In this document: in pieces, positions 62,920 through 64,000 of the stretch
How positions within the stretch are numbered: the stretch's first letter is position 1
How the letters are laid out: each line of letters starts with the position of its first letter
Assembly (NCBI RefSeq): GCF_004912275.1
Contig: NZ_STGY01000004.1
Coordinates: 1 to 64,000 of the forward strand
Reading direction: 5' to 3'
Length of the DNA stretch: 64,000 nucleotides
Source: Glycomyces buryatensis
Lineage (GTDB): Bacteria > Actinomycetota > Actinomycetes > Mycobacteriales > Micromonosporaceae
Position numbers and translations under genes: made by a program
The notes under the pieces: generated by a model
Databases searched by the model: none
Told to the model about the DNA's origin: nothing
What the model saw: the letters and a program-made list of their open reading frames with translations, nothing else

Positions 62920-64000
62920 ATGAAATCGATGAACGCTGACGATGAGAGCGGGCTTTACCCCAGCCGCATGACCGACGACCATCTGGCGACGGCGAAGACC
63001 CGCAAGGCCGGGACGATGGCCGCGACCGCGCTGCGCACCCGTTCGCCGGGTGCGCGCCACCTGCTGGCCAGGGGCGCCACCCGCGATCTGACGCTGCCCG
63101 GGCTGCTCGAGGCAGCCCGTTCGGGCGACCTCGGCGGCGCCCGCGTCGACGCGGCGGCGCTGTGCGAGCTCGCGAAGGTCGTCGGGCTCCAGTTCGGCAC
63201 CGAGGACGACCGCCGCGACGCGCTGGCTCTGTACGACCTCGCGCTGCGCGAGGGCGGGGCGAAGCGCATCTCGGGCCGCCACGGTGCCGTCCACGCCCAG
63301 TTGGCGTTCTCTCTCGGCGAATACGGCCGCGTCTCCGAGCTGCTTCGCCGCTACAAGAAGCAGATGCCGCCGCTCGAATACGGTGCGCTGCAAGCGGACC
63401 TGGCCCACCCCGACTGCGGCGGCGACGAGGCGGCGTGGATAGCGCGGCTCGGCGAGCTGTGCCGCCAGCCGCAGCTCGCGCTCGACCCCGACCGGTCGCT
63501 GCCGTGGTTCGACCGCCTCCGTGCCCCAGCCGGGCCCAAGGTCGGCGCGGGTCCGAAGATCTGGGTCGTCATGACCGCCTACCAGCCCGATCGGGCCCTC
63601 ATCACGGCCGTGGAGTCGCTGCTGGCCGGGACCTGGACGAACCTCGAAGTGGTCGTCGTCGACGACGCATCGGGGGAGGAGTACGGGCCGATCCTCGACG
63701 AGGCCGCGGCGCTGGACGAGCGGGTCCGCGTCGTCCGCAAGGAGGTCAATGGCGGCACCTTCGCGGCCCGCAACACCGCCTTCGACTGCATCCTGAACGA
63801 CGGTGACACCGGCGATTTCGTCACCGGCCTCGACTCCGACGACTGGGCCGCCCCCGACCGGCTCGCGCACTCGATCGCCCCGCTGCTGGAGGACCCCGAA
63901 CTCCAGCTGACCTACTCCGAGGCGTTCCTGTTCGGCGAGGACCTCACCGTCACCCGGCCCGGGCGCGTCGTCACCACCGTCTCGACCGCGTCGATGATGT
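62920..64000 (+). CDS. Family 2 glycosyltransferase with N-terminal helical domain (partial)
   Basis: Open to the right edge; 360 codons are visible. The first 200 residues are helical with no recognised domain (repeated Leu/Ala-rich helices such as DALALYDLALREGGAKRI, TPR-like). A GT-A domain then begins (IWVVMTAYQPDRALITAVESLL, LEVVVVDDASGEEYG, NGGTFAARNTAF) with the metal motif in TGLDSDDWAAPDRL. The ATG at 62920 has AGGAG only three bases upstream; a second ATG three codons later gives a 12-base spacing. Divergent from paralogue B, it belongs to the same polysaccharide cluster, which continues past the window. Confidence 0.85.
   Translation, partial: MKSMNADDESGLYPSRMTDDHLATAKTRKAGTMAATALRTRSPGARHLLARGATRDLTLPGLLEAARSGDLGGARVDAAALCELAKVVGLQFGTEDDRRDALALYDLALREGGAKRISGRHGAVHAQLAFSLGEYGRVSELLRRYKKQMPPLEYGALQADLAHPDCGGDEAAWIARLGELCRQPQLALDPDRSLPWFDRLRAPAGPKVGAGPKIWVVMTAYQPDRALITAVESLLAGTWTNLEVVVVDDASGEEYGPILDEAAALDERVRVVRKEVNGGTFAARNTAFDCILNDGDTGDFVTGLDSDDWAAPDRLAHSIAPLLEDPELQLTYSEAFLFGEDLTVTRPGRVVTTVSTASMM

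Overview
The window is 64 kb of high-GC DNA from a filamentous-type actinomycete. Markers for this are a complete conservon (nitrate-sensor kinase, roadblock, DUF742, GTPase), XRE/DUF5753 plus DUF397 regulator pairs, a GuaB1-type IMPDH relative, an LpdA-type quinone reductase, a DUF222/HNH (13E12-type) gene, and the hemL - phosphatase - tlpA - ccdA - resB - ccsB order also known from Mycobacterium. A Glycomyces/Stackebrandtia-like genome would fit, but I cannot test this. No rRNA, tRNA or CRISPR array is visible.

Layout. 0-7 kb: a degenerate HNH-gene tail, an orphan DUF397 gene, a GNAT enzyme, a secreted trypsin-like protease, an unusual RCK-pore-RCK channel, a tandem-GNAT protein and a lytic transglycosylase. 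7.6-15.6 kb: a class III cyclase/STAND ATPase whose 3' end is built from a 61-bp tandem repeat, then hemL and the System II cytochrome c assembly operon, with stop/start overlaps at most junctions. 15.7-19.6 kb: an XRE-DUF397 pair with an internally duplicated DUF397 gene, two divergent small unknown genes, and a DUF222/HNH gene whose 3' end recurs as a perfect 34-bp inverted copy upstream of it. 20-22 kb: two tandem MHYT membrane sensors. 22.5-29.6 kb: conservon cvnABCD, facing a second roadblock gene whose partner has a degenerate IS110-transposase-like N-terminus and a conservon-kinase-like C-terminus. 29.9-34.8 kb: an acidic unknown protein, a half-length and a full-length aldehyde dehydrogenase, deoC and divergent upp. 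35-43 kb: a VapBC-type toxin-antitoxin pair with a clear operator/promoter, a phosphohexomutase, a Ser/Thr kinase with a Tyr/Gly/Ser-rich head, an acyl-CoA mutase large subunit and an M20 amidohydrolase. 43-51 kb: gamma-glutamylcyclotransferase, lpdA, an L-type-lectin-like secreted protein, an ABC transporter divergent from a NarL-type two-component system, and guaB1. 51-56 kb: an acyl-CoA carboxylase alpha chain, a PadR regulator and the divergent DrrAB-type exporter it probably controls. 56-64 kb: a nucleotidyltransferase-like protein, a nucleotide-sugar dehydrogenase and four family-2 glycosyltransferases (the last cut by the window edge), probably for a cell-surface polysaccharide.

Recurring theme. 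At least twelve genes have a -10 hexamer of TANNNT form 6-8 nt before the start codon and no Shine-Dalgarno sequence, the signature of leaderless transcripts. I used this to choose several starts. The strongest candidates for new biology are the IS110-like/roadblock module, the TA operator-promoter, the frame-shifting 61-bp repeat on the cyclase, and the dispersed HNH-gene tails.
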